Assembly: GCF_026672375.1 (NCBI RefSeq)
Contig: NZ_JAPPRA010000001.1
Location: 2,170,001-2,234,000 of the forward strand
Direction: 5' to 3'
DNA: 64,000 nucleotides
From: Caulobacter sp. SL161
GTDB taxonomy: Bacteria > Pseudomonadota > Alphaproteobacteria > Caulobacterales > Caulobacteraceae
This document shows, piece by piece, positions 18,212 to 27,652 of the stretch. The notes beneath the pieces are model-generated. The model searched no databases, was not told where the DNA came from, and saw only the letters and a list, made by a program, of their open reading frames with translations. The position numbers were made by a program, and so were the translations under genes. How positions within the stretch are numbered: position 1 is the first letter of the stretch; the number at the start of each line of letters is the position of its first letter.

Positions 18212-18581
18212 TTACGTTTCGGTTCGGCGTCGTGGTCGGTCCGTCTCGTTTTGCGGCTCTTTGAGCTCGCTCCTGCGCAAACTTTCGGGGCGTCGGCGGA
18301 GTCCGGCGCCTCAATTTTGTGTCGGGCGGCGAGCGCGGCGGGCCGAAGGAAAAGGTCAGGGGAAGGAAACGTCCATCGGAAAGCTTTCGCGCGAAGCCGG
18401 CTGCCAAGGCCGATTTCAGCGTGGTCGCATCCCTTAGTTTGACGTTGCGGCAAGCCCGGTGTGGCGCGCGAGCGCGACGCGGTCTAAGGGAACGCCCTGA
18501 GCCAATTCCGGCGAAATATTGCTCGCGCGGCGGCCCATGCGGTCCTTCGCGCAAGAACGATCCTTCGGGAAGGAGTTTGAG
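18212..18581 (+). other. Long apparent leader of eda with ribosome-site hairpin
   Basis: About 370 bases separate the operator pair from the eda start with no convincing gene. Open frames here have poor composition and no ribosome sites. Immediately before eda the sequence TCCTTCGGGAAGGA (18561-18574) forms a five-base-pair tetraloop hairpin whose right arm contains the AAGGAG Shine-Dalgarno. The remainder is GC-rich and foldable. A translation-controlling leader is possible but not shown. Confidence 0.45.
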
Positions 18582-19256
18582 ATGGTGAAAGACCGTATGG
18601 CGGTGCTGACCGCCCTGATGGACCAGGGCGTCATTCCGGTGTTCTACCACCCGGACGTCGAGGTCTGTAAGAACGTGATCCAGGCCTGCGCCGACGGCGG
18701 CGCGCCCTGCATCGAGTTCACCAACCGCGGCGATTTCGCCAGCCACGTCTTCTACGAAGTCACCCGTTACTTCGATAAGGCCGATCCGCGCGTGATCATG
18801 GGCGTGGGCTCGATCGTCGACGCGCCCACCGCCGGCATCTACATCGCCAACGGCGCCAAGTTCGTCGTCGGCCCGATCCTGAACGCCGATGTCGCCAAGG
18901 TCTGCAACCGCCGCAAGATCCCGTATTCGCCGGGCTGCGGTTCGGCCTCGGAAATCTCCTACGCCGAAGAGCTGGGCTGCGAGATCGTCAAGGTGTTCCC
19001 GGGTTCGTCGGTCGGCGGTCCCGATTTCGTCAAGGCGGTGCTGGGCCCGATGCCCTGGACCCGCATCATGCCGACGGGCGGCGTCGATCCGGACGAAGCC
19101 TCGGTGAAGAAGTGGTTCGGCGCGGGCATCGTCGCCGCCGGCATGGGCTCCAAGCTGATCACCCAAGAGCTGCTGGACGCCAAGGACTACGCGGGCATCT
19201 CCAAGAAGGTCCGCGAGACTGTAGACCTGATCAAGAAGGTTCGTGGGAAGGCCTAA
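18582..19256 (+). CDS. eda: 2-keto-3-deoxy-6-phosphogluconate (KDPG) aldolase
   Basis: This 224-residue class I aldolase splits KDPG into pyruvate and glyceraldehyde 3-phosphate, shared by the Entner-Doudoroff and hexuronate routes. Family residues are visible: Glu45 in CIEFTNRG and the Schiff-base Lys137 in EIVKVFPG, followed by MPTGGV. The ATG at 18582 is chosen because AAGGAG sits eight bases upstream; an in-frame upstream ATG at 18519 lacks such support. kdgK begins six bases after the stop, giving a tight two-gene operon whose products act consecutively. Confidence 0.94.
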   Translation: MVKDRMAVLTALMDQGVIPVFYHPDVEVCKNVIQACADGGAPCIEFTNRGDFASHVFYEVTRYFDKADPRVIMGVGSIVDAPTAGIYIANGAKFVVGPILNADVAKVCNRRKIPYSPGCGSASEISYAEELGCEIVKVFPGSSVGGPDFVKAVLGPMPWTRIMPTGGVDPDEASVKKWFGAGIVAAGMGSKLITQELLDAKDYAGISKKVRETVDLIKKVRGKA

Positions 19257-19262
19257 GACCAA

Positions 19263-20365
<1,103 letters not shown>

Positions 20366-20369
<4 letters not shown>

Positions 20370-20602
20370 GTCCCTCGTTCTTTGAAGAACAGGGAGAAGT
20401 CCTCGGTCGCAAGGCCGGGGACTTTTTCTTTGTCGTAGGGCGCGCGGTCGTCATCCTCTTCTTCTCGCTTCTTCTCAGCAAGGAGTTCAGCGAAGCGCAG
20501 GAAGCGCTCCTGGAGCTTCCTGGTGAGCCAGGCTTGCTCATGACGGCGACGCCGCGCCGAGCGGGAGGCGCCTTTGCGGTGAGGTTTGCGAGGGGAGGGC
20601 AT
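20366..20602 (-). CDS. Small basic protein, unknown function
   Basis: A 78-residue frame starts at an ATG preceded by AGGAGCTCCC, a good ribosome site. The N-terminal third is strongly basic (RKPHRKGASRSARRRR), followed by a charged helix rich in Arg, Glu and Lys (KLQERFLRFAELLAEKKREEEDDD). I recognise no domain; the composition would suit nucleic-acid binding. Its 3' end overlaps the kdgK stop by four bases and encodes the kdgK terminator on the other strand, so this DNA carries two functions. It is probably real but short. Confidence 0.55.
20398..20431 (+). terminator. Intrinsic terminator of eda-kdgK
   Basis: An 11-bp stem (AGTCCTCGGTC with GGCCGGGGACT, two G-U wobbles) closes on a GCAA tetraloop and is followed by TTTTCTTT. 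It starts 28 bases after the kdgK stop and lies within the 3' part of the opposing small ORF. Confidence 0.85.
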
Positions 20603-20614
20603 GGGAGCTCCTGA

Positions 20615-20732
20615 AATCCTCCCCCCAGCGGGGGAGGTGGCGCGAAGCGCCGGAGGGGGAAGTCCTGCCGAGCCTGCCTCTTCCCCCTCCGTCGTCCCTT
20701 CGGGCCGACACCTCCCCCGCTGGGGGAGGATT
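20615..20732. repeat. Composite inverted repeat, type A
   Basis: The outer arms AATCCTCCCC..AGCGGGGGAGGT and ACCTCCCCCGCTGGGGGAGGATT are inverted copies, enclosing a second pair (GGAGGGGGAAG and CTTCCCCCTCC). Related elements with the same CTCCCCC ends and CGGAGGGGGAAG core are at 59241-59354 and 61217-61335. This is a dispersed intergenic family. Confidence 0.85.
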
Positions 20733-20783
20733 GGAGCGCGCGGAAGCCGCTCAGCGGCGTGACCGTGAGGATCGGGGAGGGAT

Positions 20784-20851
20784 GCGGAGCGCCGGGCCGC
20801 GCCCGGAGTTCTGTTGTGTTGTTACCGTTTCGACGAAGTCCGACGCTCCGC
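20784..20851. other. Nested stem-loop element of unknown function
   Basis: GCGGAGCG (20784-20791) pairs perfectly with CGCTCCGC (20844-20851). It encloses a perfect hairpin CCGGGC-CGC-GCCCGG at 20792-20806 and a small TTCGACGAA hairpin, separated by a T/G-rich single-stranded segment. It lies about 60 bases before the rod-like element at 20909 and may be part of the same RNA locus. Confidence 0.4.
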
Positions 20852-20908
20852 GCAGCCGTTATCCGCCAGCGTCCCGTCAGGTGGCCCTGTTCAGGCCTTA
20901 CCGGGACC

Positions 20909-21068
20909 CGAGCCCCTGGTTTCCCAGATGCTCGACGGTCGGAGAGGACGAGCCACTACAGGCTAAGACACATCCTTTTGCCTCCAACCACGCCGACGGC
21001 GGGCGGGTGAGCCCAGCAAGCTCAGCCCCGGACCGTCCGAGTATCCCCCTCGAACCTGTCCCCGCTCG
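20909..21068 (+). ncRNA. Candidate 160-nt rod-shaped RNA (6S-like)
   Basis: The two halves are complementary in order: CGAGC (20909) with GCTCG (21064), GGTT (20918) with AACC (21053), AGATGCTCGACGGTCGG (20926) with CCGGACCGTCCGAGTATC (21028), GAGC (20950) with GCTC (21020), and GGCT (20961) with AGCC (21010). Asymmetric C-rich internal loops interrupt the stem. A long rod with a bulged centre and about 160 nt is the 6S RNA shape, and the 3' side contains CCGTCCGAG, also seen in E. coli 6S. Strand is not proven because the complement folds equally; there is no clear promoter or terminator. Confidence 0.45.
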
Positions 21069-21185
21069 ACCGCCCCCCAAAGCCGCGAAGGTCGCTGGCC
21101 GCGCGCCCTCCCCAGTGCTTCGAGGTGGGAAGAGGATAGGGCTGGTTTTTGGGGGGTGGATGAAATCGCGCGAACGCTCAACCAA

Positions 21186-21372
21186 TTCCCTCTCTCTTCG
21201 AGAGAGGGAGGGGCCCAAGCGAAGCTTGGGAGGGTGAGTGGTTTCACCATCATCAGGATGGGGAGGGAAGGGGAAGATTTTGAATAGGCTGAGGTTTCTC
21301 GGTTTTCCCCGTAACCACTCACCCTCCCACGCCTGACGGCGCGGGCCCCTCCCTCTCTCGAAGAGAGAGGGA
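21186..21372. repeat. Composite inverted repeat, type B
   Basis: The left part TCCCTCTCTCTTCGAGAGAG..GAGGGGCCC..GGGAGGGTGAGTGGTT is mirrored on the right by AACCACTCACCCTCCC..GGGCCCCTCCCTCTCTCG..GAGGGA. About 65 bases separate the halves. Each half contains its own small hairpin (CTCTCTTCGAGAGAG and CTCTCTCGAAGAGAG). It ends about 16 bases beyond the 3' end of the DUF1244 gene and could act as a terminator or mRNA stabiliser. Confidence 0.8.
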
Positions 21373-21388
21373 TAATACGCCCATCCCC

Positions 21389-21796
<408 letters not shown>

Positions 21797-21837
21797 TCAG
21801 CGCGAGAGTGTCCGCCCCCTTTCGGCAGGATTCGACC

Positions 21838-22923
21838 ATGGATTTCTCGAAGCTTCGCACGACCAGCAAGGTCACCAGCGAGTGGACCTATCCGCAAGGC
21901 GCGCCGCTGCGCACGGGCTGGCTGCGGGTCGACACCGCGCCGGATCACGAGCTCTATTGGGAGGAGTACGGCCGCGCCGACGGCGAGCCGGTGATGTTTC
22001 TGCACGGCGGCCCGGGCGGGGCCTGCGCGCCGGTGATGTCGCGCTTCTTCGATCCGGACCGCTATCGCGTGATCCTGTTCGACCAGCGCGGCTGCGGGAA
22101 AAGCCGCCCGACGGTGGCGGCGGACGGTCCGGAAAAGGCGTTGGCCAACAACACCACCGACCATCTGGTCAACGACATCAACGCCCTGCGTGAGGCGCTG
22201 GGGATCACCGGCAAGATGCATGTGTTCGGCGGCAGCTGGGGCAGCACTCTCGCGCTGGTCTACGCCATCCGCCATCCGGACAAGGTGGCTTCGCTGATCC
22301 TGCGCGGCATCTTCCTGGGGCGGAAGGAGGACCTGCTCTACATGTACCAGGGCAACGCCGAGACCTATGAGGCTCAGCCCTACGCCCTGACCGCGCCGGG
22401 CGCCTACATCACCTATCCCGACGAGTGGAAGGCCTTTGTCGAGGTGATCCCGCCCGACCAGCGCGGCGACATGATGGGCGCCTACAAGGCGATCTTCGAC
22501 AGGGCGCCGAGCACTGACGCCGAGCGTGCGGGGCAGCTGAAGGCGGCCCTGGCCTGGTCGGTCTGGGAGGGCACGATCTCGAACATGATCCCGGCCGCCG
22601 ACGACGCGGGCAAGTTCGGCGAGGCCGAGTTCGCCCTGAGCTTCGCCCAGATCGAGGCCCACTTCTTCGCCCATGACCTGTTCTTGAAGGCGGGCGAGAT
22701 CACCGATGGCGTGGTCGCGCTGAAGGGCGTGCCCGTGCATATCGTCCATGGCCGCTTCGACCAGGTCTGCCCGCTGACGCAAGGCTCGCGGCTGGTGCAG
22801 GCGCTGGAGGCGGCGGGCGCGCCGCCGGCGACCTATGTCATCACCGACGCCGGCCACAGCGCCATGGAGGCGCAGACCGTGCTGGCCCTGACGTCGATCA
22901 TGGACGGCCTACCCAGGCTCTGA
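21838..22923 (+). CDS. pip: Prolyl iminopeptidase (alpha/beta hydrolase, S33)
   Basis: This 361-residue enzyme releases N-terminal proline from peptides in the cytoplasm. S33 features are the oxyanion block FLHGGPGGA, the FDQRGCGKS motif, the nucleophile elbow GGSWGSTLALVYAIRHP, and the late HIVHGRFDQVCP (Asp) and TDAGHS (His) blocks. The ATG at 21838 is preferred over 21808 because the family protein begins close to this point and a GGCAGGA motif precedes it. It converges on the PIN toxin gene with only seven bases between stops. Confidence 0.95.
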   Translation: MDFSKLRTTSKVTSEWTYPQGAPLRTGWLRVDTAPDHELYWEEYGRADGEPVMFLHGGPGGACAPVMSRFFDPDRYRVILFDQRGCGKSRPTVAADGPEKALANNTTDHLVNDINALREALGITGKMHVFGGSWGSTLALVYAIRHPDKVASLILRGIFLGRKEDLLYMYQGNAETYEAQPYALTAPGAYITYPDEWKAFVEVIPPDQRGDMMGAYKAIFDRAPSTDAERAGQLKAALAWSVWEGTISNMIPAADDAGKFGEAEFALSFAQIEAHFFAHDLFLKAGEITDGVVALKGVPVHIVHGRFDQVCPLTQGSRLVQALEAAGAPPATYVITDAGHSAMEAQTVLALTSIMDGLPRL

Positions 22924-22930
22924 GGCCGCC

Positions 22931-23431
22931 CTAGCCCCGGACGAAGATGTTGCGCAGCCACTGCCCGCCGGCCTTGGCGGCCAGACCCCAGTCCTCTTCG
23001 TCGTCCAAGGCTTCGGGCTTGTAGCTCCACGGATTGAAGAGCTTCAGGCGCAGGACCTTGGCGAAGATCGCGGTCTCTCGCGTCGCCAGGGTCAAGCCGT
23101 GCTCCAGAGCCGTGGCGGCCAGCAGGCCGTCGCGGGCGTGCGGCAGCGGAAGCTGGGCCCGACGGCGGGCGACGGCGGCGTCGACCGCCAGGATGCGGCC
23201 CTCGAAGGCCGCCGACACGCGCTCGTCCAGCCAGGCGCGCAGGGCCGCGCCCCGGACCTTGTCGGCGCGTTCGGCGCGTACAGCGGCGGTCTCCAGCTCC
23301 ATCAGGGTGATCGCTGAGATGAACAGGTTCGTCCGCGCCACGCCCGCGGCCCAGGCGGTCAGGCCAGGGTCGGTCGCGCCGGCCTTGGCGTGGCGCAGCT
23401 CATAGACGACCTCTGTGTCTAGCAGGTGCAT
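22931..23431 (-). CDS. PIN-domain toxin (VapC/FitB type)
   Basis: This 166-residue putative ribonuclease begins LLDTEVVYEL with the first PIN acidic residue (Asp5), has Glu45 in ISAITLMELETA and Asp101 in ARDGLLAATAL. The usual late NxxDF motif reads RETAIF, so the fourth acidic position is changed. LFNPWSY near 130 matches FitB-type VapC ends, but about 30 extra residues follow, longer than the usual 130-140. Its ATG overlaps the antitoxin stop (TGATG), the standard toxin-antitoxin layout with antitoxin first. Confidence 0.85.
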   Translation of the reverse strand: MHLLDTEVVYELRHAKAGATDPGLTAWAAGVARTNLFISAITLMELETAAVRAERADKVRGAALRAWLDERVSAAFEGRILAVDAAVARRRAQLPLPHARDGLLAATALEHGLTLATRETAIFAKVLRLKLFNPWSYKPEALDDEEDWGLAAKAGGQWLRNIFVRG

Positions 23432-23658
23432 CAGCGGTCCCAGCGCTCGGGCGTCAGGTCGAGGGCGGGGGAGGGCGCGGGCATGGCCAGCAGGTCGACG
23501 ATCGTCTCGCGCTGACCCGAGAGCCGGCGATAGGTCTCGACGCTCATCAGCACGTGGGTGGGGCGGCCACGGTCGGTGATGAACACCGGCTCGATTCGCG
23601 CCGCGCGCTTGGCCTGGGTGACATCCTGGTTGAACGCGCGGCTGGTGACGACCTTCAT
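23431..23658 (-). CDS. Phd/YefM-type antitoxin
   Basis: This 75-residue protein begins MKVVTSRAFNQDVTQAKRAA and continues FITDRGRPTHVLMSVETYRRL, the recognisable Phd/YefM antitoxin fold that binds operator DNA as a dimer. Its disordered C-terminus would bind and block the PIN toxin encoded immediately downstream with a one-base overlap. Two identical TGACAAGGCTGTC palindromes upstream are candidate autoregulatory sites. Confidence 0.88.
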   Translation of the reverse strand: MKVVTSRAFNQDVTQAKRAARIEPVFITDRGRPTHVLMSVETYRRLSGQRETIVDLLAMPAPSPALDLTPERWDR

Positions 23659-23680
23659 GAGTCTGCCCTCTCGCCTCGAA

Positions 23681-23772
23681 TGACAAGGCTGTCTTGTAGG
23701 TACGTTACTACATCGTGGCGTTGCGGCAACAGACGATAGACCAGCAAAAACAATCGACTGACAAGGCTGTCA
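23681..23772. promoter_or_regulatory. Paired palindromes upstream of the toxin-antitoxin operon
   Basis: TGACAAGGCTGTC occurs at 23681-23693 and again, one base longer on the right, at 23759-23772 (TGACAAGGCTGTCA). The first lies 22 bases upstream of the antitoxin start and is extended into ACAAGGCTGTCTTGT; a GTAGGTACGTTACTAC partial palindrome follows. Antitoxin autoregulation is the obvious explanation, inferred from position. Confidence 0.6.
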
Positions 23773-23866
23773 AAAATGCGCCCGACCCGTTGCGCGAACG
23801 GCCGATCTCTGTTGGGCATGCGGCCAAGGCGCAAAGCCAAAGACGATCCATTAGGGGGCTAAGGAC

Positions 23867-25231
23867 GTGTCAGACATCATCGCGCACACGCTGCACACGA
23901 TCATGGACGTCCTGTCCCCGCACGGACCGGCGACCAAGGCGGCCGCGCAGAGCTATACGCCCAACGATCTCTCCATCCATTTCTTCCTGCAGCTGGCCGT
24001 GATCATCCTGGCCTGCCGGGTGGTGGGCTGGCTTGGGAAGAAGTTCCTGGCCCAGCCGCAGGTGGTGGGCGAGATGATCGCCGGCGTCGTCCTGGGTCCG
24101 TCGCTGCTGGGCTTGCTGTTCCCCCATTTCCAGATGGAGCTGTTCCCCAAGGAGACGCGGAACATCCTCTATGTCGGCGCGCAGCTGGGCGTGGGCCTCT
24201 ACATGTTCCTGGTCGGTACGACCTTCCAGGCCGGACACTTCAAGGCCAAGGCCAGGAGCGCGATGAGCGTGTCGTTCGCCGGCATCGCCGCGCCGTTCCT
24301 GATCGCCGTCATCATCACGCCGTTCCTGCTGAAGGTGCCCGGGCTGTTCGCCCCCACGATCACCCCGGCGGCGGCGACGCTGTTCATGGGCGCGTGCATC
24401 GCCCTGACGGCGTTCCCCATGCTGGCGCGGATCATCAACGAGCGCGGCCTGCAGAAGACCTCGCTGGGCACGCTGTCCCTGACCGCCGGCGCCTTCGATG
24501 ACGCCGTGTCCTGGTGTGTGCTGGCCGTGGTGCTGGCCACCTTCGGCGGCGGGCCGGGCGTGGCGGTGCTGGCGATCGGCGGCGGCCTTCTGTGGGTGCT
24601 GATCGTGCTGACCCTGGGCCCGAAGGTCCTGGCGCCGCTGGGCCGCATGGTCGAGCGGGAGGGCGAGATGAGCACCCACGTCCTGGCGCTGGTGATCCTG
24701 GCCTTCTGCGTCTCGGCCTTCCTGATGGACGCCGTCGGCATCCACGCCATCTTCGGCGGCTTCATCATGGGCGTGGTCATGCCGCGCGGCCGCCTGACCG
24801 AGGAGCTGAAGAAGAAGGTCGAGCCGCTGGCCGTGGTGCTGCTGCTGCCGATGTTCTTCACCTATTCGGGTCTCAACACCCGGATGGACATGGTCAACTC
24901 GCTGGAGCTGTTCCTGATCGCGCTCGGCATCCTGGCGTGCTCGATCCTGGCCAAGTGGGGCGCCTGCTACGTCGCCGCCCGCCTCACGGGCGAGGACCAC
25001 CCCACCGCCATGGGCATCGGGGCCCTGATGAACTCGCGCGGCCTGATGGAGCTGATCATCATCAATATCGGCCTGCAGAAGGGCATCATCGGCCCGACCC
25101 TGTTCTCGATGCTGGTGCTGATGGCGATCGTCACCACGGTGATGGCCAGCCCGCTGTTCGAGATCGTCTACGGCAAGAAGGCCCGCGAGCGCGGGGAGTT
25201 GGACGCCGTACCTGACTCGGCGAAGGCCTAG
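23867..25231 (+). CDS. Kef-type cation:proton antiporter (CPA2)
   Basis: This 454-residue inner-membrane protein has about 12 hydrophobic segments of the Na+/H+ exchanger (CPA2) fold. Diagnostic blocks are VVGEMIAGVVLGPSLLG in helix 3, the paired acidic residues in TAGAFDDAVSWC, IHAIFGGFIMGVVMPR, and GIGALMNSRGLMELI. There is no C-terminal TrkA/RCK domain, so it is not gated in the manner of KefB/KefC. A GTG start with TAAGGA seven bases upstream is used. The transported ion is unknown. A GC-rich hairpin follows the stop. Confidence 0.93.
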   Translation: MSDIIAHTLHTIMDVLSPHGPATKAAAQSYTPNDLSIHFFLQLAVIILACRVVGWLGKKFLAQPQVVGEMIAGVVLGPSLLGLLFPHFQMELFPKETRNILYVGAQLGVGLYMFLVGTTFQAGHFKAKARSAMSVSFAGIAAPFLIAVIITPFLLKVPGLFAPTITPAAATLFMGACIALTAFPMLARIINERGLQKTSLGTLSLTAGAFDDAVSWCVLAVVLATFGGGPGVAVLAIGGGLLWVLIVLTLGPKVLAPLGRMVEREGEMSTHVLALVILAFCVSAFLMDAVGIHAIFGGFIMGVVMPRGRLTEELKKKVEPLAVVLLLPMFFTYSGLNTRMDMVNSLELFLIALGILACSILAKWGACYVAARLTGEDHPTAMGIGALMNSRGLMELIIINIGLQKGIIGPTLFSMLVLMAIVTTVMASPLFEIVYGKKARERGELDAVPDSAKA

Positions 25232-25240
25232 ACCTTATGG

Positions 25241-25266
25241 GCGGGGCCTGCTTCGGCGGGCCCCGC
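25241..25266. terminator. GC-rich hairpin after the antiporter gene
   Basis: GCGGGGCC and GGCCCCGC form an eight-base-pair stem around a TTCG-containing loop, ten bases after the stop. No T-run follows, so it may stabilise the 3' end or act with Rho; a true intrinsic terminator is uncertain. Confidence 0.45.
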
Positions 25267-25345
25267 TGCGCTGTCGCCAGAAAAGTTTCAGCGCCCCGCC
25301 TCCAAAGCGCTCGCCCGAGGCCTCTAACAGACGGGAGGCCGCCTC

Positions 25346-26059
25346 ATGCCCGTCAGCATCATCCTGTCCGCGTCGTCGGATCATCGCTGGGTCCTGTCGC
25401 ACTACGCGCCCGGTGAGACCTGCCGCGCGCACCGACATGCCGAGGCCCAGACCTCGCTCCTGCTGGCGGGCGACTATGTCGAGGACAGCCCCGAAGGCCT
25501 GATCCGCGCTCAGGGTCCGTACCTGAGCCGCAAGCCGAGCCTCTTTGAACATCAGAACCAGTTCGGCGACGCGGGGGCGTTGATCCTGTCGGTGCATGGC
25601 GTCGACGCGATGGCCGGCCCGGCGCGCTATGGCCTTGAGGCCTGCCAGACGCGGGAAGCTGGCCACGCAGCGCTGACCCGGGCGGCCTTGGGCGAAACCA
25701 CAGAGCCAGGCGCCGTCACGCCGACGCGGCGAGACGTATCGCCGGCGGCCTGGCTGGTCAGGGCGCGGGATCGCCTTGTCGGCGCGCCTGACCAACCCGT
25801 GGGGGCGTTGGCCCAGACGTTGGGCCGCCATCCCGTCGCTTTCGCCCGCGCGTTTCGCAGCGCCTATGGACGCTCGCCGGCGCGCTATCGCCATGACTGG
25901 CGCGTGGCCGGGGCCATCGAACGGGTCGTACGCTCGACGGCGCCCTTGGCCGATGTCGCAGCGGAGGTCGGCTTCGCCGATCAGGCCCACATGACCCGCG
26001 CCGTGCGTCACGCCAGCGGCTGGAGCCCTGGCGCTTTGAGGCGGCTCTTCGTCACCTGA
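25346..26059 (+). CDS. AraC-family transcriptional regulator
   Basis: This 237-residue regulator has an N-terminal cupin-like sensing domain (YAPGETCRAHRHAEAQTSLLL) and a C-terminal double helix-turn-helix (about residues 150-237) ending ADVAAEVGFADQAHMTRAVR..GWSPGALRR, the AraC consensus. It precedes a beta-lactamase-fold hydrolase by 77 bases on the same strand, making that gene the most likely target. The effector is unknown. Confidence 0.92.
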   Translation: MPVSIILSASSDHRWVLSHYAPGETCRAHRHAEAQTSLLLAGDYVEDSPEGLIRAQGPYLSRKPSLFEHQNQFGDAGALILSVHGVDAMAGPARYGLEACQTREAGHAALTRAALGETTEPGAVTPTRRDVSPAAWLVRARDRLVGAPDQPVGALAQTLGRHPVAFARAFRSAYGRSPARYRHDWRVAGAIERVVRSTAPLADVAAEVGFADQAHMTRAVRHASGWSPGALRRLFVT

Positions 26060-26136
26060 GACACGCGGTTTGCTCCGTTCAAGACCCGGATTGGCGATGG
26101 CGGCTTAGCTGCCGTCCCCATCCAGAGACCCATCGC

Positions 26137-27642
26137 ATGATCACACGCCGCCCTGTCATCGCCGCCCTCGCATCCACGGCCTGGCTTGCCGCGCCCGCTC
26201 GCGCCTTGGCCGCCGGCGCCGGACGAGGCGAAGAGGCTGACGCGATCGACGCCTTCGTGCGCCGAGCCCTGGCCGCAGTCGCCGTCGTTCCGGGTCTCTC
26301 GCTGGCCGTGGTGCGGGGCGATGAGGTGCTGATGACCGCCGGTTACGGGGTCGCCGATGTCACGACCGGCCGCCCGGCGGACGCCGACACGGCCTTCTAC
26401 ATCGCGTCGGCCACCAAGGCCTTCACCGCTCTGGCGATCAAGGTCATGGCGCAGCGCGGAGCCTTTGATCTGGACGCGCCGTTGAGCCGTTGGATCGGCC
26501 AGAGCGCCTTGCCCGCCGATCTGGCGGCGTCGGTGACCCTGTCGGATCTCCTGTGTCACCGCTCGGGCCTCGAGAACCTGGCCATTCCCTATCGCGCCGC
26601 CTTCACGGGCGAGCACACGCCCAGGGTCATGAGCGCCTTGCTCGGCGCCACCACCCGCAGCCAGGACACGCCGCACGACGTCTTCCGCTACACCAACACC
26701 GGCTACAACCTCGCCACGACGCTGATCCAGGACCGCTTTGGCCTGGACTGGCGTGATCTGGTCGACCAGGCGGTGCTCCAGCCCGCCGGCATGCGGCGCA
26801 CCACAGCCCGGATCGACGCCGCCCGTCGGCGAAAGCGCGTCGCTCTGAGCCACACGCCCGCCGCCGACGGCCGCATCGCGCCCAGCCCGTTGCAGAAGAT
26901 CAACGCCACCATGCAGTCGGCCGGCGGACTCGTTTCCACCGCCCGTGGCATGGCGCGCTGGCTGGAGATCCAGTTGAACGACGGTGTCCTGGCGGGGAAC
27001 CGGCTTTTTCCCCAGGGCCTTGTCGCCTCCACGCACCGGCCGATCGTCGAGCAGCACGCCAAGTTCGGCCCCTATGTCCGCGATGGCTATGGACTGGGCT
27101 GGCAGACGGGACGCTATGGCGACCAGCGCTTGATCCACCACTTCGGCAATTTCGCCGGCGCGCGCGCCCATGTGTCCTTCATGCCCGAGCGCGGCGTCGG
27201 CGTTGCGGTGATGGCCAACGAGGACGTCATGGGCGGCGAGGTCGCCGATCTGGTGGCCAACTACGTCTATGACCGTCTGGCCGGACGCGATGACCTGGAA
27301 GCGGTCTATGACGGGGAACTGACCGCTCTGAAGATGCGGATCGACAAGCGTCGCGCCGGCCTGGCCGCCAGCCGCGCTGACCGGGCGCGGCGCGCCTGGT
27401 CGCTGGGTCAGCCGAACAGTCACTATGTCGGGACCTACCGCCATCCGCTGATGGGGCGGCTGGACATCGTCGAGCTCGAGGGCCGGCTGACGGTTCGCGC
27501 CGGGGTGATGAGGGCTGTCGGCGAAGCGAGCGCGGAGTCTGAGACGTTGCGGGTGGAACTGGTCCCGATGAGCGGCCAGATCCTGCGGTTCTCGGGCGCT
27601 GACGCGCTGGTGCTGGACGGGCAGATTTACGCGCGAGGCTAG
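26137..27642 (+). CDS. Serine hydrolase, beta-lactamase class C / PBP4 fold
   Basis: This 501-residue protein has an N-terminal Arg-Arg signal region (MITRRPVIAALASTAWLAAPARALA) that may be Sec or Tat dependent. The nucleophile SATK motif is at Ser91 and YTNTGYN supplies the Tyr-Xaa-Asn element. Late blocks GLGWQTGRYG and HHFGNFAGARAHVSF follow. A C-terminal extension of about 100 residues resembles the lipocalin-like tail in many S12 hydrolases. It could be an esterase, D-aminopeptidase or carboxypeptidase; true beta-lactamase activity is not implied. Confidence 0.9.
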   Translation: MITRRPVIAALASTAWLAAPARALAAGAGRGEEADAIDAFVRRALAAVAVVPGLSLAVVRGDEVLMTAGYGVADVTTGRPADADTAFYIASATKAFTALAIKVMAQRGAFDLDAPLSRWIGQSALPADLAASVTLSDLLCHRSGLENLAIPYRAAFTGEHTPRVMSALLGATTRSQDTPHDVFRYTNTGYNLATTLIQDRFGLDWRDLVDQAVLQPAGMRRTTARIDAARRRKRVALSHTPAADGRIAPSPLQKINATMQSAGGLVSTARGMARWLEIQLNDGVLAGNRLFPQGLVASTHRPIVEQHAKFGPYVRDGYGLGWQTGRYGDQRLIHHFGNFAGARAHVSFMPERGVGVAVMANEDVMGGEVADLVANYVYDRLAGRDDLEAVYDGELTALKMRIDKRRAGLAASRADRARRAWSLGQPNSHYVGTYRHPLMGRLDIVELEGRLTVRAGVMRAVGEASAESETLRVELVPMSGQILRFSGADALVLDGQIYARG

Positions 27643-27652
27643 GGCGAGGCGC

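Noticed and set aside
16486-18453. Minus-strand open frame of 655 codons antisense to ppc
   Set aside because: It overlaps conserved ppc catalytic blocks and the operator pair, and reads as low-complexity shadow sequence.
20731-21237. Plus-strand frame of 168 codons across the repeat-rich gap
   Set aside because: It runs through inverted repeats and the rod-like RNA element; no ribosome site and no protein-like composition.
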